Positions 1-5,753 of a DNA stretch of 7,041 nt are shown here, in pieces. The translations under genes were made by a program, and so were the position numbers. The first letter of the stretch is position 1. Each line of letters starts with the position of its first letter. Source of the stretch: an uncultured Bacillota bacterium (GTDB lineage Bacteria > Bacillota > Clostridia > Peptostreptococcales > Anaerovoracaceae); the NCBI GenBank assembly GCA_946631075.1, contig CAMOZS010000084.1:1-7041 (forward strand), given 5' to 3'. The notes under the pieces are model-generated. The model was not told the origin of the DNA, ran no database searches, and saw nothing but the letters and a program-made list of their open reading frames with translations.

Positions 1-504
1 TTCGGACAGGTCCTCGAAATTCACGTTGATATTCTCCAGGTGCTGATCATTGTCCAGCATGAACTGATAGAGATCATCCACCGGATTCCTGGTGTTGAGG
101 ATGTAATCCACATCTCTGAAGCAGCTGCGGGTCCTTTCCACCTCCCGGTAATACCAGCCCTCGATATAGGCGACCCCCTTCACGAAGGTCTCCAGCACAT
201 AGTCGTACTGCTGCAAAAGCTGGACAGCCGCCCGGACCGCTGCCGGGGACAGGCAGTTCTCATAGAAAGTCGTATTTTCCCGGATATCCGTGATGGATGC
301 TCCGTTGGATGTCAGGGCATAGCGGATCCCTTCGATCTCGAACACATCTTTAGGGAGGGCTCCCAGGGGCCGCCCTGTCGCGACCACGATGTTCACCCCC
401 TGCCGGGCAGCTTCGCTCATGGCCTCCCGGTTCCTTTTGCTGATGACTCGGTCATTATTGATAGTTGTTCCGTCCAGGTCCAGTGCGACCAGTTTGATTG
501 CCAT
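1..504 (-). CDS. Cof-type HAD-superfamily phosphatase, N-terminal 168 residues (runs off the left edge)
   Basis: Reading the minus strand from the ATG at 504-502 gives 168 open codons to the window edge. The N-terminus carries HAD motif I, DLDGT (residues 9-13, nucleophile D9 and general acid/base D11). HAD motif II follows in VATGRP (T43), then TSNGA (65-69), which is typical of the Cof/YidA subfamily with a C2 cap. The cap begins at about residue 80. The Lys of motif III and the GDxxND of motif IV would lie outside the window; family members are usually about 260-290 residues. These are soluble Mg2+-dependent phosphatases acting on sugar phosphates or other small phosphoesters, and the substrate cannot be read from sequence. 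The start is 7 bp after the stop of the upstream hydrolase gene and has an AGAGG-like ribosome site, so the two genes probably share a transcript. Confidence 0.9.
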   Translation of the reverse strand, partial: MAIKLVALDLDGTTINNDRVISKRNREAMSEAARQGVNIVVATGRPLGALPKDVFEIEGIRYALTSNGASITDIRENTTFYENCLSPAAVRAAVQLLQQYDYVLETFVKGVAYIEGWYYREVERTRSCFRDVDYILNTRNPVDDLYQFMLDNDQHLENINVNFEDLSE

Positions 505-511
505 ATCTAAC

Positions 512-1108
512 CTACCTCTTCGCTACTATATCGATAAACTCCTGATTGATCCTGCGCACGGTACGCATGGTGCAGGAATCCCCATGTCCCGGATAGATGG
601 TGATGTCTCCCGCCCACCGGTCCGCCACGGTAAGGACGCTCCTGACCATATCCTCTTCGCTGCCGTCGTCCAGGTCGGTCCGGCCCAGATCCACGTTGAA
701 GACGAAATCCCCGGTGAAACAGGCTTTGCTCTTAGGGAACATGAAGCAGACGCATCCCCTGGTGTGGCCGGGAGCATGAAGGACCTGGAACCGTTCATCA
801 CCCAGCTTCAGGGACTCTCCCCCCTCCAGGTAGACGTCCACCCACTCTCCGTAGGCGTCGCAGTCCGCCCGGTGCATGTAGACCGGACAGTCCAGGTTCT
901 TTCTCAGCTGGTCCGCCGCGCCGGTGTGATCGCTGTGATGGTGGGTCAGCAGGATCCCCTCCGGCTTCAGCCCAGCCTTTGCGATATATTGACTGAATAC
1001 CTTCGGCTTGTAGCCCGGATCGATGATGTAGCAGCTGACGCCTGCATCATCGCTGATCACGTACCCGTTGGCCTCCAGGATACCGCCGATAAAACGTTTG
1101 ATCTGCAT
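512..1108 (-). CDS. MBL-fold metallo-hydrolase (glyoxalase II-like, YcbL type)
   Basis: This is a 198-residue soluble protein of the metallo-beta-lactamase superfamily. The metal-binding residues are all visible: H56-x-H58-x-D60-H61 in THHHSDH, H115 in HAPGHT, D134 in FTGDFVF and H175 in YPGHG. This set is the dinuclear Zn/Fe site of the hydroxyacylglutathione hydrolase-like branch. The length of about 200 residues fits the short YcbL-type enzymes, which lack the C-terminal glutathione-binding domain of true glyoxalase II, so a thioester or other small substrate is likely but unknown. The start is well supported by GGAGG at 1115-1119, 6 nt before the ATG. It is the first gene of a leftward unit with the HAD phosphatase. 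The pairing suggests metabolite hydrolysis or clean-up, but that is only an inference. Confidence 0.93.
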   Translation of the reverse strand: MQIKRFIGGILEANGYVISDDAGVSCYIIDPGYKPKVFSQYIAKAGLKPEGILLTHHHSDHTGAADQLRKNLDCPVYMHRADCDAYGEWVDVYLEGGESLKLGDERFQVLHAPGHTRGCVCFMFPKSKACFTGDFVFNVDLGRTDLDDGSEEDMVRSVLTVADRWAGDITIYPGHGDSCTMRTVRRINQEFIDIVAKR

Positions 1109-1127
1109 CTTCTTCCTCCAATGCTAC

Positions 1128-1137
1128 CAGTATACTG
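1128..1137 (-). promoter_or_regulatory. Perfect 10-bp palindrome overlapping a possible -10 box of the MBL hydrolase gene
   Basis: CAGTATACTG is a perfect palindrome. It contains TATACT on the minus strand (1134-1129), a 5/6 match to the sigma-70 -10 box, placed 20 bp before the hydrolase start. The best -35 candidate, TAGCAA at 1158-1153 with an 18-bp spacer, is poor. The site could be a promoter element, a small operator or chance. No second copy was noticed in the window. Confidence 0.3.
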
Positions 1138-1182
1138 CAAAAGCTGGTCCCATTGCTATAGTAAATGCCAAAACATACCCAC

Positions 1183-1211
1183 TTGATTTAAGCTGCGCGA
1201 AGTCGTAAAAT
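1183..1211 (+). promoter_or_regulatory. Sigma-70-like promoter of the trkA-trkH-trkH operon
   Basis: TTGATT (1183-1188) and TAAAAT (1206-1211) are separated by exactly 17 bp and match the -35 and -10 consensus at 4/6 and 5/6 positions. Transcription would begin near 1218, giving a leader of about 30 nt before trkA. That is too short for a ydaO-type c-di-AMP riboswitch or another structured leader, so any control by a second messenger would more likely act on the protein. Confidence 0.6.
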
Positions 1212-1246
1212 GTAGTAAGTTTCAGTGTGTTGAGGAAAGGATAGAG

Positions 1247-2620
1247 ATGAAAGTCGCAATCGTCGGTGCCGGCAAGCTCGGCTTAAATATCGCCAAGGCT
1301 CTCCTGGAGGGAGACAACGCGGTCACAGTCATCGATATGAATGAGGATAAGCTGCAGAAGGTCAGCGGGCAGATGGACATGATGACCATCAACGCCAACG
1401 CCAAGGAGATCTCTGCCCTTCGTTCCATGGGAATCTCCTCATACGATTTCCTGATCACGACGACCAAGAACGACGAGACCAATATCGTCATCGCCTCTTT
1501 TGCCAAGAAGCTGGGCTGCGAGAAGGTCATCGCCCGGATCCGGGACCCGGAGCACATGCAGCAGCTGGAGTTCATCAAGGAGACCATGGACATCGACTAC
1601 ATCGTCAATCCGGACCTTGGCATCACCGTCGAGATCTATAAATATCTGGCGGAGAAATACACTCTGAGCAACGGCATTTTTTCCAGCGGGAAGATCTCCC
1701 TGCTGGAGTTTCACGTGAACAAATACAAGGAACTGATCGGCCTTCCCATCCCCCAGTTCTCCAATGTCCTTCCCAACATGCTGGTCGTCGGGATCTCCCG
1801 CAACGGCAAGGTCATCATCCCCCACGGCGAAGACGTGATCAAAGATGATGACTTCCTTTACGTGGTCGGCGAGAAGGAACCCATCCAGCAGCTGAACAAG
1901 AAGGTCCACGAGCGGGGCAAGTACACCGACCTGCAGAAGGTCATGATCATGGGCGGCGGCAAGACCGGTTTTTATCTGGCCAAGATGCTGTCCGAGTTCG
2001 GCGCGGCGGTCAAGGTCATCGAGCAGAACAGAGAACGCTGCCATTACCTGTCCACCCACCTGAACGATGTTATGGTCCTGCGGGGCAACGCCGGGGACAT
2101 GACCCTTCTGGAGGAAGAGAATATGGACTCCATGGACGCGGTGGTCACCGCGACCGGCTTCGATGAGGACAACCTCCTCCTGGCCCTGACGGCCAAGCAG
2201 AGAGGCATCGAGGACGTCATCGCCAAGGTGAGCCGTTCCACTTATACGGACATCATTTCCGCTCTGGGCATCGACATGGTCCTGAATCCGCTGGACATCA
2301 CTACCAGCACCATCGTCCGTCTGGTCCAGGGCAAGAAAAAAGTTCTTTCGTCCCAGCTGATCCAGGGACAGGCGGAGATCATGGAAGTCATCGCCGGCTC
2401 CCACATGGACTTTGTCGGCGTGCCTCTGAAGGATCTGGAGCTGCCCAAGAGCATCATCATCGCGGCTGTCCACAGGGGAAGCGACGTGATCATCCCATCC
2501 GGTGATACTGTCATCGAAGAGAACGACCGGGTCATCATGCTCAGCCTGATCAGCGACATTTCCAGTACTGAGAAGCTTCTGAAGGACAACAGCAAGCTCC
2601 ACTTCCTTTTCCGCAGGTGA
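1247..2620 (+). CDS. trkA: Trk system potassium transport regulatory subunit TrkA
   Basis: This is a 457-residue cytoplasmic ring-forming protein that docks on TrkH and gates K+ uptake in response to nucleotides. It has the classic duplicated layout: RCK_N 1 (about 1-120), RCK_C 1 (about 140-222), RCK_N 2 (about 230-350) and RCK_C 2 (about 368-452). Both Rossmann folds keep the glycine loop: GAGKLG at 7-12 and GGGKTG at 236-241. An acidic residue ends strand beta-2 in each (D30 and E259), as expected for NAD(H) binding. The length matches E. coli TrkA (458 residues). The ATG follows an AAAGGA ribosome site at 1236-1241. The gene is first in an operon, with trkH starting 4 bp after its stop. 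Family knowledge says RCK_C domains in some Bacillota bind c-di-AMP; whether these do cannot be read here. Confidence 0.97.
   Translation: MKVAIVGAGKLGLNIAKALLEGDNAVTVIDMNEDKLQKVSGQMDMMTINANAKEISALRSMGISSYDFLITTTKNDETNIVIASFAKKLGCEKVIARIRDPEHMQQLEFIKETMDIDYIVNPDLGITVEIYKYLAEKYTLSNGIFSSGKISLLEFHVNKYKELIGLPIPQFSNVLPNMLVVGISRNGKVIIPHGEDVIKDDDFLYVVGEKEPIQQLNKKVHERGKYTDLQKVMIMGGGKTGFYLAKMLSEFGAAVKVIEQNRERCHYLSTHLNDVMVLRGNAGDMTLLEEENMDSMDAVVTATGFDEDNLLLALTAKQRGIEDVIAKVSRSTYTDIISALGIDMVLNPLDITTSTIVRLVQGKKKVLSSQLIQGQAEIMEVIAGSHMDFVGVPLKDLELPKSIIIAAVHRGSDVIIPSGDTVIEENDRVIMLSLISDISSTEKLLKDNSKLHFLFRR
2615..2620 (+). promoter_or_regulatory. Ribosome binding site of the first trkH, overlapping the trkA stop
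   Basis: AGGTGA spans the last trkA codon and its TGA stop, 4 nt before the ATG at 2625. The overlap implies translational coupling between trkA and trkH and fixes the trkH start. Confidence 0.65.
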
Positions 2621-2624
2621 TATC

Positions 2625-4085
2625 ATGGATCATGTTTTTCGCGCTGTGGTCCGGATGTGCGGGCTCATGCTGATCATCCTGGGCGCGGCTCTGATGCTGA
2701 CATTTATCGTATCCCTTCTCAGCGGACAGTGGCGGGGAGGTCTGTGTTTCCTTGCTCTTGGCGCCGGGGCCTGCCTGATCGGGATCCTCAGCCGGATCTT
2801 CTGCAAGAGCAAACGGAGCAAGCTTCAGCTGGGGGACGGTTTTCTGATCGTCCTCGTTCTCTGGATCCTCATGTCCCTGTTCGGCGCTATTCCTTACATG
2901 GCAACGGGAACGGTCTCCGATCCGGCGTCCGCCTTTTTTGAGTCCTGTTCCGGCTTCACCACGACCGGGGCCACCGTACTGGACCATATCCACAGCCTGC
3001 CCCACGGCATCCTCTTCTGGAGAGCCATGACCAGCTGGCTGGGCGGCGTGGGGATCCTCCTGATCGCCACCACCCTGATGCCTACCCTGAGCCTGAACGG
3101 GCAAAGGCTGAACACACCGGAATACTACGGTCCTGTCCTTGAACGGGTCTCTCCCCGGATGATGGACGGGATCCGGACCATCATTTTCGTCTATACCGGC
3201 ATGACCTTTATCGAGACCATCCTTCTGACGGCCAGCGGCATGAGCCTGTTCAACGCTCTGATCCACAGCATGTCCACCGTCAGCACGGGCGGTTTTTCCC
3301 GTTATGACGAAGGGATCGCTCACTTCGACGGGGTCGGGATTCCCCTGATCATCACCGTCTTCATGCTCCTGAGCGGCCTCAATTATCATATTTTCCTCAG
3401 AAGACAGAGCACAAGTTTCAGGACCCTGCTGCGCAACTCGGAGCTGCGGCTCTACCTGACTCTTTTCGCTGTCTCCTTCGTGGTGATCAGCATCGCTCTG
3501 GCCGTATCCGGCTCTTTCGGTCACGGCCGCGGGGCCTGCGACGCCCTCTTTCAGGCGGCTTCATTCCTGACCACCACCGGCTTCGTCAGCGCCGACTATG
3601 GCAGCTGGCCCCAGATCGCCCAGGCCATACTTCTCTTCCTGATGTTCTGCGGTGCCTGCACCGCCTCACCCGGAGGCGGGATCAAGGTCGCCCGGGTAAG
3701 CATCCTCATGAAGCTGATCCGCCACGGGGTCTCGACCCGGCTGCATACCAACTTCATGGAAACCATCAAAATGAACGGGATGGGCATGGCGTCCGAAACC
3801 GTCTCCGGTGTAGCGACCATGCCATTCCTTTATCTGACCGCCCTCTTCTCCTGCGTCTTTCTTCTGACCTTCGGAGATGTCAGCCTGGCCCGGGCCTTCA
3901 ACGCCTCGGTCAGCTGTCTTTGCAATACGGGTCACGCGCTCGGTGACCTGGGTCAGGGCGGCACTTACGCCGGCTTCGGCTCCCTGTCCAAATACCTGCT
4001 GTCCATCCTGATGATCGGCGGCCGGCTGGAGCTCTACGCCATCATCATCGTCCTGAACCCCAAATACTGGACCCATGATCATTAG
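2625..4085 (+). CDS. trkH: TrkH/KtrB-family K+ uptake membrane subunit, copy 1
   Basis: This is a 486-residue integral membrane protein that forms the K+ pathway of the Trk system. It has the four M1-P-M2 repeats of the superfamily. Each pore loop has its filter glycine: TTTGAT (112-117), VSTGGF (219-224), TTTGF (316-320) and CNTGHA (433-438). The third M2 helix is interrupted by the gating-loop segment CTASPGGGIK (345-354), with the conserved lysine K354. The last M2 helix has GGRLEL with R467, equivalent to the arginine that restricts the pore in TrkH and KtrB. An extra hydrophobic pair of helices precedes the first repeat (about 12-58), as in TrkH rather than the shorter KtrB. The gene lies 4 bp after trkA. 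The proline at 349 in the gating loop is unusual compared with the common STxGG form. Confidence 0.95.
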   Translation: MDHVFRAVVRMCGLMLIILGAALMLTFIVSLLSGQWRGGLCFLALGAGACLIGILSRIFCKSKRSKLQLGDGFLIVLVLWILMSLFGAIPYMATGTVSDPASAFFESCSGFTTTGATVLDHIHSLPHGILFWRAMTSWLGGVGILLIATTLMPTLSLNGQRLNTPEYYGPVLERVSPRMMDGIRTIIFVYTGMTFIETILLTASGMSLFNALIHSMSTVSTGGFSRYDEGIAHFDGVGIPLIITVFMLLSGLNYHIFLRRQSTSFRTLLRNSELRLYLTLFAVSFVVISIALAVSGSFGHGRGACDALFQAASFLTTTGFVSADYGSWPQIAQAILLFLMFCGACTASPGGGIKVARVSILMKLIRHGVSTRLHTNFMETIKMNGMGMASETVSGVATMPFLYLTALFSCVFLLTFGDVSLARAFNASVSCLCNTGHALGDLGQGGTYAGFGSLSKYLLSILMIGGRLELYAIIIVLNPKYWTHDH

Positions 4086-4086
4086 A

Positions 4087-4092
4087 GAGGTG
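4087..4092 (+). promoter_or_regulatory. Ribosome binding site that favours ATG 4101 for the second trkH
   Basis: GAGGTG lies 8 nt before the ATG at 4101, a normal spacing. An in-frame TTG at 4095 would sit only 2 nt from this element, or 4 nt from the overlapping AGAGG, so I take the ATG as the start. Using the TTG would add two residues. Confidence 0.55.
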
Positions 4093-4100
4093 CATTGAGA

Positions 4101-5570
4101 ATGAATACGAGAAAAGCAAATAACAGTGCCCTCATCAAGATCCTGGGGACCATCATACTGATCATCGGAATATCCATGCTGATTCCCTGGACTTATGCGG
4201 AGATCACCGGTGAATACGCGGCTGCCCTGGCCTTTCGCACATGCACGCCTGTGACACTGATCGTAGGCCTCTCCATTTCGGTCCTCTTCCATTCGGATCA
4301 CTCCAGGTTCCGCAGCCGGGACGGCTTTCTGATCGTGACCCTCTGCTGGGTCCTGGCCTCGGTGATCGGCATGTTCCCCTACCAGCTGTCCGGGGAGACA
4401 AACAGCTGGATCGACGCCTTCTTTGAGTCTACCTCCGGGATGACGACAACAGGCGCCACCGGCATCAGCGGCGGGATAACCTCCCCCAGCCTCCTTCTGT
4501 GGAAGGCCCTCAGTGACTGGCTGGGCGGAATGGGGATCCTGGTATTCGTCATCTCTGTCCTGCCTGCTCTCGGGATCAGCGGCCAGTCCATCGTCCGGGC
4601 GGAAACTCCCGGGCCGGTCTATCAAAAAACGACCACTACCGCGGCCGACTCGGCAAGGATGCTCTATATCACCTACTTCACTTTCTCTTTGGCGGAGTTC
4701 ATCCTTCTGATGCTCTCCGGCAAAATGACCTGCTATGAGGCCGTCGTCACCACCCTTGGCTGTATCAGCACAGGAGGACTTGCCCCTATTTCCGGCGGGA
4801 TCTCCTCCTTCAGCAGCCTCTATGTTGAGATGGTCATAGCCGTCTTCTGTATCCTGGCATCCGTCAACTTCATTCTCTACCATTATACGGTGACGGGCCG
4901 GATCGGCCAGGCTTTGAAGGATGTAGAGCTGCGCGCCTATCTTGTGATCATCGGCGGCGCCACTGTGCTCTGCGCATTCTCCCTGATGCAGACCGATGCC
5001 TACGATTTCCGTCATGCCCTGGCGGAGGCCTTCTTCCAGTCGGCCAGCATGGCCAGCACGGCGGGCTATGTGAAGACCGCCGGCCTGATTTGGCCTGTCT
5101 CCGGCCAGTTCATCCTGCTGACGGTGATGATCATCGGCGGATGCTCTGCTTCCACGGCCGGCTCGGTCAAGGTGGTCCGGATCCTGGTCATGCTCAAACT
5201 GATCGCCAGAAACTGTATCCGGAGGATCCATCCCAGATCGGTCGTTGCGGTCAAGCTGGGAGGCAACGTGGTCTCGGCCCCGATGGCTTCCAACATCACC
5301 GCCTTCCTTCTCACCTTCGCCGGGATCATCGGCATCTCCGGTCTGATCCTCTCCCTGCAGGGAGTCGACATGGAGACCACTCTGACGACCGCCATTGCCA
5401 TGCTGTCCAACACGGGCACTGCCGTGACCCACGCCGGTACTACGGGAGACTTCTCCATGTATCATCCGGGCCTCAAGCTCTACCTCTGCGCCCTGATGTT
5501 CACCGGCCGTCTGGAACTCTTTACCGTCATCATTCTCTTCACCAGGAATTTCTGGGGCAAGAACCGCTAG
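4101..5570 (+). CDS. trkH: TrkH/KtrB-family K+ uptake membrane subunit, copy 2 (diverged paralogue)
   Basis: This is a 489-residue membrane protein, colinear with the preceding TrkH but clearly diverged from it. Hydrophobic segments begin at about residues 11, 44 and 75, and four pore loops follow. The filter segments are MTTTGAT (114-120), ISTGGL (222-227), STAGY (319-323) and SNTGTA (436-441), so all four glycines are kept. The third has Ala directly before the glycine where copy 1 has Thr. The gating loop reads SASTAGSVK (349-357), with K357 kept but the usual GG changed to GS. FTGRLEL near the C-terminus retains the pore arginine (R470). It is last in the trkA-trkH-trkH operon, 15 bp after copy 1. 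It may form its own homodimer on TrkA, pair with copy 1, or have a different ion preference; the sequence does not decide. Confidence 0.94.
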   Translation: MNTRKANNSALIKILGTIILIIGISMLIPWTYAEITGEYAAALAFRTCTPVTLIVGLSISVLFHSDHSRFRSRDGFLIVTLCWVLASVIGMFPYQLSGETNSWIDAFFESTSGMTTTGATGISGGITSPSLLLWKALSDWLGGMGILVFVISVLPALGISGQSIVRAETPGPVYQKTTTTAADSARMLYITYFTFSLAEFILLMLSGKMTCYEAVVTTLGCISTGGLAPISGGISSFSSLYVEMVIAVFCILASVNFILYHYTVTGRIGQALKDVELRAYLVIIGGATVLCAFSLMQTDAYDFRHALAEAFFQSASMASTAGYVKTAGLIWPVSGQFILLTVMIIGGCSASTAGSVKVVRILVMLKLIARNCIRRIHPRSVVAVKLGGNVVSAPMASNITAFLLTFAGIIGISGLILSLQGVDMETTLTTAIAMLSNTGTAVTHAGTTGDFSMYHPGLKLYLCALMFTGRLELFTVIILFTRNFWGKNR

Positions 5571-5610
5571 GCCCTGGCCGCGTAACTCACCCGCTGTTTA
5601 CTTGCAAATA

Positions 5611-5656
5611 TGACTAAGAATCGCTGAAAGCATTGGAATTCGATTTAGTTTAGTCA
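5611..5656 (+). other. Imperfect stem-loop in the spacer downstream of the second trkH
   Basis: TGACTAA (5611-5617) pairs with TTAGTCA (5650-5656), and AATCG (5619-5623) pairs with CGATT (5641-5645). A G5618-U5646 wobble is possible only in the plus-strand RNA. A 3-nt bulge and a 17-nt loop remain. There is no U-run directly after it, so it is not a standard intrinsic terminator; it could protect the trk mRNA 3' end or be chance in AT-rich DNA. I found no convincing plus-strand terminator in the 5571-5753 spacer. Confidence 0.35.
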
Positions 5657-5684
5657 CATTTCAAAAAAAGTTAAGTGACGGAGT

Positions 5685-5718
5685 AAAAAAGGAGCTGCCA
5701 CATTGATGTGACAACTCC
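5685..5718 (-). terminator. Intrinsic terminator of the ech operon
   Basis: Read on the minus strand, 5718-5691 folds into a 12-bp stem with a UCAA tetraloop, followed at once by six U residues (5690-5685). Two of the pairs are G-U wobbles in this strand. In the plus-strand RNA the same positions become C-A mismatches, and no U-run follows. The element therefore points leftward and closes the ech transcript 36 bp after the echF stop, in agreement with echF being the last gene of ech operons. Confidence 0.85.
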
Positions 5719-5732
5719 TGTTTCATCTTATC

Positions 5733-5753
5733 GATCCTGTGATCCGCCGATCC
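5733..5753. repeat. Three GATCC units at exact 8-bp spacing
   Basis: GATCC occurs at 5733, 5741 and 5749 in the short gap between the echF stop and its terminator. The unit is short and may be chance. No function is suggested by the position. Confidence 0.3.

Noticed and set aside
389..1186. A 265-codon plus-strand open frame over the MBL hydrolase
   Set aside because: The opposite strand encodes a complete metallo-hydrolase with all metal ligands and a strong ribosome site. This frame has none of these.
1212..1246. Possible c-di-AMP (ydaO-type) riboswitch upstream of the Trk operon
   Set aside because: The predicted leader is only about 30 nt, and no complex pairing was seen. The promoter position leaves no room for the aptamer.
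1439..2626. A 395-codon open frame opposite trkA
   Set aside because: It is antisense to a complete two-domain TrkA. It has no family resemblance and is again rich in Asp, Val and His, a mirror of ATC/GAC/GTC codon use.
2550..3524. A 324-codon open frame opposite the trkA end and first trkH
   Set aside because: It overlaps two real genes in antisense, and the product is a polar, low-hydrophobic sequence without motifs.
3666..5465. A 599-codon open frame on the minus strand opposite the two trkH genes
   Set aside because: It lies fully antisense to two well-supported membrane proteins. Its product is very rich in Asp, Gly, His and Gln with no recognisable domain or hydrophobic core. C/G-rich third positions on the coding strand explain the lack of stops.
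5571..5753. A small RNA or small gene in the convergent spacer
   Set aside because: No promoter with acceptable -35 and -10 boxes and no frame with a ribosome site was found. The A-runs and hairpins are explained by the ech terminator and AT-rich spacer.
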